DNA of 64,000 nt from Clostridium sp. BJN0013. Its GTDB lineage: Bacteria > Bacillota > Clostridia > Clostridiales > Clostridiaceae. Shown here piece after piece: positions 57,677 through 64,000 of the stretch; position 1 is the stretch's first letter; every line of letters begins with the position of its first letter. The position numbers and the translations under genes were made by a program. The DNA is taken from positions 3,844,001 through 3,908,000 of the forward strand of contig NZ_CP162495.1 in assembly GCF_040939125.1 (NCBI RefSeq), given 5' to 3'. The notes below the pieces were generated by a model. That model saw nothing but the letters and a program-made list of their open reading frames with translations, was not told the origin of the DNA and did not search any database.

Positions 57677-58036
57677 TTAGAATTGTAATCCACCTTCTCT
57701 TGCTCCTTCTGCAAGATTTTGTACTCTTCCATGATATATATATCCACCTCTATCAAAAACTACTTCTTTAATTCCTTTCTCGATAGCCTTATTAGCTATC
57801 ATTTTACCAACAACTTTTGCTGCTTCTTTATTACTTCCATTACCTTTAAAATCTTTATCTATACTTGAAGCAGAAACCAGAGTTGTTCCTTTTATATCAT
57901 CTATTATTTGAGCATATATATTTTTTTCACTTCTATATACTGAAAGTCGTGGTACCTCACTGGTTCCAAAAATTTTTTTACGAACTCTTAGATGACGTTT
58001 TTCCCTCAGTTTTTTCTTATCATATTTTTTAAACAT
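57677..58036 (-). CDS. rplR: 50S ribosomal protein L18
   Basis: A 119-residue protein from ATG 58036, chosen because AAAGGAG lies 8 bp upstream. [18 protein letters not shown] and [20 protein letters not shown] are L18 blocks. It binds 5S rRNA. Confidence 0.97.
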   Translation of the reverse strand: MFKKYDKKKLREKRHLRVRKKIFGTSEVPRLSVYRSEKNIYAQIIDDIKGTTLVSASSIDKDFKGNGSNKEAAKVVGKMIANKAIEKGIKEVVFDRGGYIYHGRVQNLAEGAREGGLQF

Positions 58037-58054
58037 GAAACTCACTCCTTTCTA

Positions 58055-58597
58055 CTACTTCTTACCTGTTTTACCTTCTTTACGTCTTATAACTTCATTA
58101 TCATATTTAATTCCTTTTCCCTTATAAGGTTCAGGTTTTCTCCAGGATCTTATATCCGCCGCAACATTTCCAACTAACTCTTTATCAATACCTTTCACTA
58201 CAATCTTTGTAGCAGCTGGTGTTTCAAAAGTCACTCCCTCAACTGCTTCTATTTCAACAGGATGTGAAAATCCTAAATTTAAAACTAATTTTCTCCCCTG
58301 CAATTGGGCTCTATATCCTACACCTATCAATTCTAATGTTTTTGAATATCCTTCAGTTACACCCACAATCATATTATTTATCAATGCTCTAGTTAACCCA
58401 TGAAGGGATCTAGATTTCTTTTCATCATTATTTCTTGTAACTACTACTGAATTATTTTCAACAGCAATATTAATATCTTTTGCCATAGCTTTCACAAGTT
58501 GGCCTTTAGCTCCTTTTACAGTAACCACATTATCTGGTGTTACTGTAAAATCCACACCACTTGGAATAGCTATTGGAAGTTTTCCTATTCTTGACAT
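58055..58597 (-). CDS. rplF: 50S ribosomal protein L6
   Basis: A 180-residue protein with two L6 repeats. [20 protein letters not shown], and the C-terminal half with [19 protein letters not shown], are diagnostic. The gap to rpsH is about 75 bp. Confidence 0.98.
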   Translation of the reverse strand: MSRIGKLPIAIPSGVDFTVTPDNVVTVKGAKGQLVKAMAKDINIAVENNSVVVTRNNDEKKSRSLHGLTRALINNMIVGVTEGYSKTLELIGVGYRAQLQGRKLVLNLGFSHPVEIEAVEGVTFETPAATKIVVKGIDKELVGNVAADIRSWRKPEPYKGKGIKYDNEVIRRKEGKTGKK

Positions 58598-58672
58598 AAT
58601 TACACCTCCTGTACTCCTTGTTTAGCAATAAATATTATTCATATTTTTACAAATTTTGTATTATACCTAAAA

Positions 58673-59071
58673 CTACCATATGTAGCAAAGTACTTCTCCG
58701 CCCACTCCTAATTTTCTTGCTTCTCTATCTGTAATAATTCCCTTAGAAGTGGATATTATTGCAACTCCCAACCCATTTAAAACTTTAGGAATTTCTTCTT
58801 TTCTACAATAAACTCTTAACCCAGGTTTAGATATCCTCTTAAGTCCAGTTATAACTCTTTCTTTATTTTTACCATATTTCATTGAAAGTCTTATCATATT
58901 AACAGAACCATCTGCATATTCCTCTAAATTTTTTATATACCCTTCCTGAAGCATTATGTTTAATACTGCCTTTTTAATAGTTGAAGAAGGTACTTCCACT
59001 ATTTCATGTCTAACAACATTGGCATTTCTTATACGTGTAAGTAAATCTGCTATAGGATCAGTCATTACCAT
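58673..59071 (-). CDS. rpsH: 30S ribosomal protein S8
   Basis: A 132-residue protein: [20 protein letters not shown] at the start and [20 protein letters not shown] near the end. S8 binds the central domain of 16S rRNA, and in many bacteria it represses this part of the operon by binding its mRNA. Confidence 0.98.
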   Translation of the reverse strand: MVMTDPIADLLTRIRNANVVRHEIVEVPSSTIKKAVLNIMLQEGYIKNLEEYADGSVNMIRLSMKYGKNKERVITGLKRISKPGLRVYCRKEEIPKVLNGLGVAIISTSKGIITDREARKLGVGGEVLCYIW

Positions 59072-59103
59072 TGATTGTGCCTCCTTTCATCAATAACTAA
59101 TAA

Positions 59104-59289
59104 TTACCAACTTGCTTTTTTACAGCCTGGTATTTCACCTTTATATGCTAATTCTCTGAAACATATACGACATATACCATACTTTTTTAATACAGCATGA
59201 GGTCTTCCGCATATTCTACATCTTGTATAGGCTTTAGTCGCATACTTAGGCTTTTTTTTCCATTTTTCTATTAAAGCTTTACGTGCCAC
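59104..59289 (-). CDS. rpsN: 30S ribosomal protein S14, zinc type
   Basis: A 61-residue protein. Two CxxC pairs (CRICGRPH and CRICFREL) bind zinc, which marks the short S14 type Z. The end [11 protein letters not shown] is typical. The paralogue without Cys is not in this window. Confidence 0.98.
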   Translation of the reverse strand: MARKALIEKWKKKPKYATKAYTRCRICGRPHAVLKKYGICRICFRELAYKGEIPGCKKASW

Positions 59290-59301
59290 ATTTCTCCCTC
59301 C

Positions 59302-59847
59302 TTATTTTTGAGCAAATGGCATTCCAAATAATCTCAATAATTCTTTTGCTTCCTCATCAGTATTGGCAGTAGTAACAAAAACTATATCCATACCTCTAAC
59401 TTTGTCTATTTTATCATATTCTATTTCTGGAAATATTAATTGTTCTTTAATTCCTAATGAATAATTTCCTCTACCATCAAAGGATTTATCAGATACTCCA
59501 GAAAAATCTCTAACTCTTGGTAATGCAACATTCATTAGTTTATCTGCAAACTCATACATATATTGCTTTCTTAAAGTAACTTTACATCCTATAGCCATAT
59601 TTTCCCTTAATTTAAAATTCGCTATAGATTTCTTTGCCCTGGTGAGCACTGGTTTCTGTCCTGTAATTATAGTTAAATCATTAACTGCTGATTCTAAGAC
59701 TTTTGGATTATCTTTAGCTTCTCCCACACCCATATTTATAACTATTTTCTCAAGCTTTGGTGCCTGCATTATATTTTTATAGCCAAACTTCTCCATTAAT
59801 GCTGGAACTACTTCTTTTTTATATTTTTCCTGTAACCTTAAACTCAT
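59302..59847 (-). CDS. rplE: 50S ribosomal protein L5
   Basis: A 181-residue protein. [20 protein letters not shown] and [20 protein letters not shown] are L5 signatures. It binds 5S rRNA and forms a bridge to S13. Confidence 0.98.
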   Translation of the reverse strand: MSLRLQEKYKKEVVPALMEKFGYKNIMQAPKLEKIVINMGVGEAKDNPKVLESAVNDLTIITGQKPVLTRAKKSIANFKLRENMAIGCKVTLRKQYMYEFADKLMNVALPRVRDFSGVSDKSFDGRGNYSLGIKEQLIFPEIEYDKIDKVRGMDIVFVTTANTDEEAKELLRLFGMPFAQK

Positions 59848-59870
59848 ACTTTGGGCCTCCTTTCAAAGAT

Positions 59871-60188
59871 TTATAGTGTTTCTCCGCACTTTTTACATAC
59901 TCTAACTTTTGTTCCGTCTTCTAGTATTTTATTACTTATTCTGGTTACGTTTTTGCATTTTTCACAATATAGCATTACTTTTGAACTATATATAGGAGCT
60001 TCCTTACGGATTATACCACCTTCCATATTTTGCCTGTTAGGCTTTTGATGCTTTGAAACTATATTAATACCACTAACAAGAACTTTACTTGCTTTAGGCA
60101 TTACAGCTAAAACTTCACCTGTTTTCCCTTTATCTTTTCCAGAAATAACCATTACCGTATCTTTTCTTCTAACATGTACTTTTGCCAT
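59871..60188 (-). CDS. rplX: 50S ribosomal protein L24
   Basis: A 105-residue protein from ATG 60188, since the in-frame GTG at 60197 falls inside the AAGGAGGTG site. The KOW motif DTVMVISGKDKGKTGEVLAV is clear. It is an early assembly protein of the large subunit. Confidence 0.97.
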   Translation of the reverse strand: MAKVHVRRKDTVMVISGKDKGKTGEVLAVMPKASKVLVSGINIVSKHQKPNRQNMEGGIIRKEAPIYSSKVMLYCEKCKNVTRISNKILEDGTKVRVCKKCGETL

Positions 60189-60206
60189 CGTAGCCACCTC
60201 CTTACT

Positions 60207-60575
60207 TTATAAAACTTCAGGTGCTAATGATAATATTTTTGTAAAATCTTTATCCCTTAGCTCTCTTGCAACCGGTCCAAAGATACGAGTTCCTCTCGGT
60301 TGTTTATCTTCTTTTATTATAACAGCAGCATTCTCATCAAATTTTATATATGAACCATCTGTTCTTCTTAGACCTCTGGCAGATCTAACTATAACAGCTT
60401 TAACAACTTCTCCTTTTTTAACAACACCGCCTGGTGTTGCACTTTTAACGCTAGCAACTATTATATCACCAATGTTTCCCCATTTTCTTTTGGATCCACC
60501 TAAAACTCTTATACACATAATTTCTTTGGCTCCAGAATTATCTGCAACCTTCAATAATGTCTGTTGCTGAATCAT
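60207..60575 (-). CDS. rplN: 50S ribosomal protein L14
   Basis: A 122-residue protein from ATG 60575, the usual L14 length; an in-frame GTG at 60584 overlaps the GGAGGG site. [20 protein letters not shown] and the C-terminal [12 protein letters not shown] are diagnostic. Confidence 0.98.
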   Translation of the reverse strand: MIQQQTLLKVADNSGAKEIMCIRVLGGSKRKWGNIGDIIVASVKSATPGGVVKKGEVVKAVIVRSARGLRRTDGSYIKFDENAAVIIKEDKQPRGTRIFGPVARELRDKDFTKILSLAPEVL

Positions 60576-60600
60576 TAAAAACACCCTCCTTTCAGCTATA

Positions 60601-60855
60601 CTATTTAGCTTTTTCTACTATTTCTACAAGCCTCCATCTTTTATCTTTTGATAAAGGTCTAGTTTCCATTATTAATACTTTATCATTATTTCTTGCCTCA
60701 TTATTTTCGTCATGAGCTTTAAATTTACTAGTCTTCTTAATTATTTTTCCATATAATGGATGGCGAACTTTATTCTCAACTGCCACCACTATAGTCTTAT
60801 CCATTTTATCAGAAGTAACTGTTCCTATTCTAGTTTTTCTATATCCTCTTTCCAC
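60601..60855 (-). CDS. rpsQ: 30S ribosomal protein S17
   Basis: An 84-residue protein starting at GTG 60855, set by AAAGGAGG 7 bp upstream. [20 protein letters not shown] and [20 protein letters not shown] are S17 blocks. An ATG at 60885 would start inside rpmC without a ribosome site. Confidence 0.97.
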   Translation of the reverse strand: MERGYRKTRIGTVTSDKMDKTIVVAVENKVRHPLYGKIIKKTSKFKAHDENNEARNNDKVLIMETRPLSKDKRWRLVEIVEKAK

Positions 60856-60874
60856 GAATAAACCTCCTTTCAAC

Positions 60875-61090
60875 CTATTGTTCAAACGCCCTTAGCTCTT
60901 TTTCTCTAAGGATGGTCTTAATTTGGGCTATAGATTTTTTAACTTCCCTTATTCTCATAGGATTCTCCAATTGACCTGTTGCCAATTGAAACCTTAAATT
61001 AAATAATTCTGATTTAAGATCCTGTACCTTTTCCTGTAAGTCTTGAGGGCTACTGCCTTGTCTTAGTTCCTGTAATTCTCTAGCCTTCAT
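60875..61090 (-). CDS. rpmC: 50S ribosomal protein L29
   Basis: A 71-residue protein from ATG 61090 ([20 protein letters not shown]), with GGTGGTG upstream. [18 protein letters not shown] is the L29 signature. It overlaps the rplP end by 11 bp. L29 lies at the peptide exit site. Confidence 0.97.
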
Positions 61091-61523
61091 CGCTTTCACC
61101 ACCCACTTCTTCAAAATCTCTCTTTGTCACGAATTTAGTCTTTATAGGTAATTTGTGTGATGCAAGTCTCATTGCTTCTCTGGCTGTCTCCTCTGGAACA
61201 CCTGATAACTCAAACAATATTCTGCCTGGTTTAACAACTGCTACCCAATATTCTGGTGAACCTTTACCAGAACCCATACGTGTTTCTGCAGGTTTTTCTG
61301 TAACGGGTTTATCAGGAAAAATCTTTATCCAAAGTTTTCCTCCTCTTTTAATATATCTATTTATAGCTATTCTAGCTGATTCTATCTGATTATTTGTTAT
61401 CCATGCACATTCCGTAGCCTGTATAGCGTAATCTCCATATGCTATAAAATTACCCCTTGTAGCCTTGCCTTTCATTCTACCACGCTGTACCTTACGATGC
61501 TTAACTTTCTTAGGCATTAACAT
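61080..61523 (-). CDS. rplP: 50S ribosomal protein L16
   Basis: A 147-residue protein. [20 protein letters not shown] (two residues after the first ATG) and [20 protein letters not shown] are diagnostic. It is needed for tRNA placement in the A and P sites. Either of two nearby ATG codons could be the start. Confidence 0.98.
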
Positions 61524-61540
61524 ATGTTATTCCTCCTTCC

Positions 61541-62212
61541 CTATGCTTTAGCTTCTTCCTTATTTTCAATAGGTTTTTTAGCAGGAAGCACTTCTCCTTT
61601 ATATACCCATACCTTTACTCCTATTTTACCGTATGTAGTATCTGCTTCTGCAAACCCATAATCTATATCGGCTCTTAAAGTCTGTAATGGAATTGTTCCT
61701 TCATGATAGGATTCTGATCTTGCTATTTCAGCACCACCAAGTCTTCCTGAACATGTAGTTTTAACTCCTTTAACCCCGGATTTCATTGCCCTTTGTATTG
61801 TCTGCTTCATTGCTCTTCTAAAAGAAATTCTTTTTTCAAGCTGCAATGCTATATTTTCTGCCATAAGTTGAGCATCAGCTTCTGCTACCTTTACCTCAAC
61901 TATATTTATAAGTATAACTTTTTCTGGAACTATCTTTTTCAATTCCGTCTTTAAGGCTTCAATTCCCTGACCGCCCTTTCCTATTACCATTCCAGGCTTA
62001 GCTGTAAATATATTTAACTTAATTCTCTTAGCTGCTCTCTCAATTTGAATTTTTGAAATTCCAGCCATGGCACCTTTTTTCTTTACAAACTTTCTAATTT
62101 TATTATCTTCAACTAGATTATCTGCGAAACTTTTTTTATCTGCATACCATTTGGCATCCCATTCTTTAATTATGCCAACCCTTAAGCCGTGCGGATGTAC
62201 TTTTTGTCCCAT
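61541..62212 (-). CDS. rpsC: 30S ribosomal protein S3
   Basis: A 223-residue protein. The KH domain has [18 protein letters not shown] and the C-terminal domain [20 protein letters not shown]. The start [18 protein letters not shown] is diagnostic. It lies at the mRNA entry tunnel. Confidence 0.98.
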   Translation of the reverse strand: MGQKVHPHGLRVGIIKEWDAKWYADKKSFADNLVEDNKIRKFVKKKGAMAGISKIQIERAAKRIKLNIFTAKPGMVIGKGGQGIEALKTELKKIVPEKVILINIVEVKVAEADAQLMAENIALQLEKRISFRRAMKQTIQRAMKSGVKGVKTTCSGRLGGAEIARSESYHEGTIPLQTLRADIDYGFAEADTTYGKIGVKVWVYKGEVLPAKKPIENKEEAKA

Positions 62213-62227
62213 CTGTTTCCCTCCTTC

Positions 62228-62563
62228 TTACTCTCTTTCCTTAACTACCAAAGTTATATGACTACTTCTTTTATTAATTCTAAAAGCCCTTCCCTGAGCA
62301 TGCGGTTGAAATCTCTTTAATGTTGGACCTTCACAAGCATACGCTTCTGAAATATATAAAACATCTCTATTTAAATCTAAATTATTCTCTGCATTAGCAA
62401 CTGCTGATTTTAAAAGTTTATTAACTACTACAGCTGCATCTTTTGGAGTATATCTTAATATGGCAAAAGCTTCATTCACATTTTTACCTCTTACCAAATT
62501 AAGTACAACTCCTACTTTCATTGAGGACATTCTCACATATTTAGCTATAGCCTTAGCTTCCAT
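62228..62563 (-). CDS. rplV: 50S ribosomal protein L22
   Basis: A 111-residue protein. [20 protein letters not shown] and the loop [20 protein letters not shown] are diagnostic. The loop lines the peptide exit tunnel and is where macrolide resistance changes occur. Confidence 0.98.
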   Translation of the reverse strand: MEAKAIAKYVRMSSMKVGVVLNLVRGKNVNEAFAILRYTPKDAAVVVNKLLKSAVANAENNLDLNRDVLYISEAYACEGPTLKRFQPHAQGRAFRINKRSSHITLVVKERE

Positions 62564-62586
62564 CTTACCTAATCCCTCCTTTCCAA

Positions 62587-62874
62587 TTACCTAGAAACAC
62601 GAGTTGTTTTTTCAGTTCTATCAACGTGTCCCCTGTATGTTCTGGTTAACGCAAACTCTCCCAATTTATGCCCTACCATATCTTCTGATATATATACAGG
62701 AACATGTTTTCTCCCATCATGTACTGCTATAGTATGACCTATCATCTGAGGAAATATAGTTGAACTTCGTGACCAAGTTTTTATAACTTTTTTCTCGCCT
62801 TTTTTATTTAATTCATTTATTTTTTTTAAAAGTGATTCCTGGACATAGGGTCCTTTTTTTATTGATCTGCTCAC
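62587..62874 (-). CDS. rpsS: 30S ribosomal protein S19
   Basis: A 95-residue protein: [40 protein letters not shown] and [15 protein letters not shown]. It is at the head of the small subunit with S13. About 130 bp of AT-rich sequence separate it from rplB. Confidence 0.98.
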   Translation of the reverse strand: MSRSIKKGPYVQESLLKKINELNKKGEKKVIKTWSRSSTIFPQMIGHTIAVHDGRKHVPVYISEDMVGHKLGEFALTRTYRGHVDRTEKTTRVSR

Positions 62875-63006
62875 TTTTTAGCCTCCCTTCATACAATTTA
62901 TCTAAATAAAAAACTTTTTTTAAATCCATATAATAAAAATTTATCATATCCTACAAATTCAACCTTTTTATTTAAATCAACGAAGAGAATATATATTCTC
63001 TTCAAA

Positions 63007-63840
63007 TTATTTTCTATTTCTTCTTTTAATTATAAATTTATCTGAATATTTCTTATTTTTTCTAGTCTTCAATCCTAATGCCGGTTTGCCCCATGGAGTA
63101 AGAGGTCCTGGGTGTCCTACCGGTGACTTTCCTTCTCCACCACCGTGCGGATGATCATTAGGGTTCATTACAGAACCTCTAACTGTAGGCCTTATTCCCA
63201 TATGTCTCTTTCTACCTGCTTTACCTATGTTAATTATTTCATGTGTTAAATTTGAAACTGTACCTATTGTTGCCCTACATTCTATTCTTACATACCTTAC
63301 CTCACCACTTGGAAGCCTTAAAGTAGCATACTTTCCCTCTTTAGCCATAAGCTGTGCTGAAGTACCTGCTGATCTTACAAGCTGTGCTCCTTTCCCTGCC
63401 TGCAATTCTATGTTGTGAATTGTTGTACCTACAGGTATGTTAACAATTGGAAGACAATTTCCTACCTTTATATCTGAATCTGCACCTGATACTATTACAT
63501 CTCCAACTTTTAATCCAACTGGAGCTATTATATATCTTTTTTCACCATCTGCATAAGTCACAAGAGCTATGAATGCCGACCTATTAGGATCATATTCTAT
63601 AGTTGATACCTTAGCTGGTATTCCATCTTTATTTCTTTTGAAATCTATTAATCTATATTTCCGTTTTGCCCCGCCACCTATATGACGAACTGTTATTTTA
63701 CCGTGAGCATTTCTACCACCACTTCTTTTTAATGCCACAAGAAGCGATTTTTCTGGAACATCTGTAGTTATTTCCTCAAATGTATTTACAGTCATATGTC
63801 TTCTTGAAGGTGTGGTAGGTTTAAATCCCTTAACTGCCAT
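63007..63840 (-). CDS. rplB: 50S ribosomal protein L2
   Basis: A 277-residue protein, full length. [20 protein letters not shown] and the C-terminal [20 protein letters not shown] are diagnostic. L2 is essential for the peptidyl transferase centre. Confidence 0.98.
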   Translation of the reverse strand: MAVKGFKPTTPSRRHMTVNTFEEITTDVPEKSLLVALKRSGGRNAHGKITVRHIGGGAKRKYRLIDFKRNKDGIPAKVSTIEYDPNRSAFIALVTYADGEKRYIIAPVGLKVGDVIVSGADSDIKVGNCLPIVNIPVGTTIHNIELQAGKGAQLVRSAGTSAQLMAKEGKYATLRLPSGEVRYVRIECRATIGTVSNLTHEIINIGKAGRKRHMGIRPTVRGSVMNPNDHPHGGGEGKSPVGHPGPLTPWGKPALGLKTRKNKKYSDKFIIKRRNRK

Positions 63841-63902
63841 AACCGGTATTCCCTCCTTTTTTCGCTTATCTGGATTTCTCCAATAACTGCTTTATCTATT
63901 AC

Positions 63903-64000
63903 TTATTGTATTCCTTCAAAAAATTCTATTGTTTTACTTTCTTCTGTAAGTTTAACAACAGCTTTTTTATAATCTGGTCTTTTTCCTATATGGACACCTA
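63903..64000 (-). CDS. rplW: 50S ribosomal protein L23 (C-terminal part, cut by window edge)
   Basis: The last 31 residues are present: [20 protein letters not shown], then [11 protein letters not shown], stopping at 63903-63905. This is the typical C-terminus of L23, and rplB follows as usual. The rest lies beyond the window. Confidence 0.93.
   Translation of the reverse strand, partial: GVHIGKRPDYKKAVVKLTEESKTIEFFEGIQ

Overview
The window looks like chromosomal DNA of a low-GC, spore-forming clostridium (Clostridium sensu stricto or a close relative such as the C. kluyveri / C. ljungdahlii group; inferred, not proven). The support is a very AT-rich sequence with strong GGAGG ribosome binding sites, a zinc-type S14 (rpsN), a glmS ribozyme, a ydaO-type c-di-AMP riboswitch, EtfAB with a GlcD-like dehydrogenase, a SleB-type hydrolase and CwlD, and the order rplW-...-rplQ-ecfA1-ecfA2-ecfT-truA-rplM-rpsI.

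Bases 1-10,650 are an accessory island. At its centre is a radical-SAM peptide (RiPP) locus on the minus strand: a 723-residue maturase that appears to fuse two enzymes, a 95-residue accessory protein, and two Cys-rich precursors with CXXX-type spacing. One precursor lies downstream of a decayed IS1182-like element, and it is short enough to be missed by ORF callers. A divergent HTH-TPR regulator faces the maturase. The island also holds IS630, IS1182 and IS982 remnants, a MITE-like element nested in the IS982 copy, and an intact IS4-family element with a visible 10-bp target duplication.

Bases 10,640-16,100 hold a broken MFS exporter gene (frameshift plus IS4 insertion at its 3' end) and a TetR / HlyD / ABC ATPase / ABC-2 permease efflux operon. 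Bases 16,100-24,400 (minus strand) hold a frameshifted KAS III-like gene with a small STAS-like gene, an EtfB-EtfA-GlcD operon under a T-box leader (probable Ile specifier), and a two-component system followed by an unknown membrane protein and a chimeric, decayed copy of it.

Bases 24,700-33,700 form a cell-wall and c-di-AMP block: glmS with its ribozyme, glmM, an FAD-dependent dehydrogenase, cdaR, cdaA and, divergently, a SleB-like hydrolase behind a c-di-AMP riboswitch. Next come thioredoxin and an atypical thioredoxin reductase with a CsoR/CstR-like palindrome, TPR and lipoprotein genes, ptsI, and a GntR-controlled set of a glutamate-mutase-epsilon-like protein with two-subunit class I fumarase/mesaconase. 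From 44,780 to the right edge are cwlD, rpsI-rplM, truA, the ECF transporter module and the long ribosomal protein / secY / adk / map / infA / rpoA cluster, cut by the window end inside rplW.

Three observations stand out. One is the fused CXXX-repeat RiPP maturase with its split precursor set. Another is a dispersed ~150-200 bp structured repeat found four times in intergenic regions. The third is a glutamate-mutase E homologue in which all six substrate-binding residues appear replaced. No tRNA, rRNA or CRISPR array was seen.
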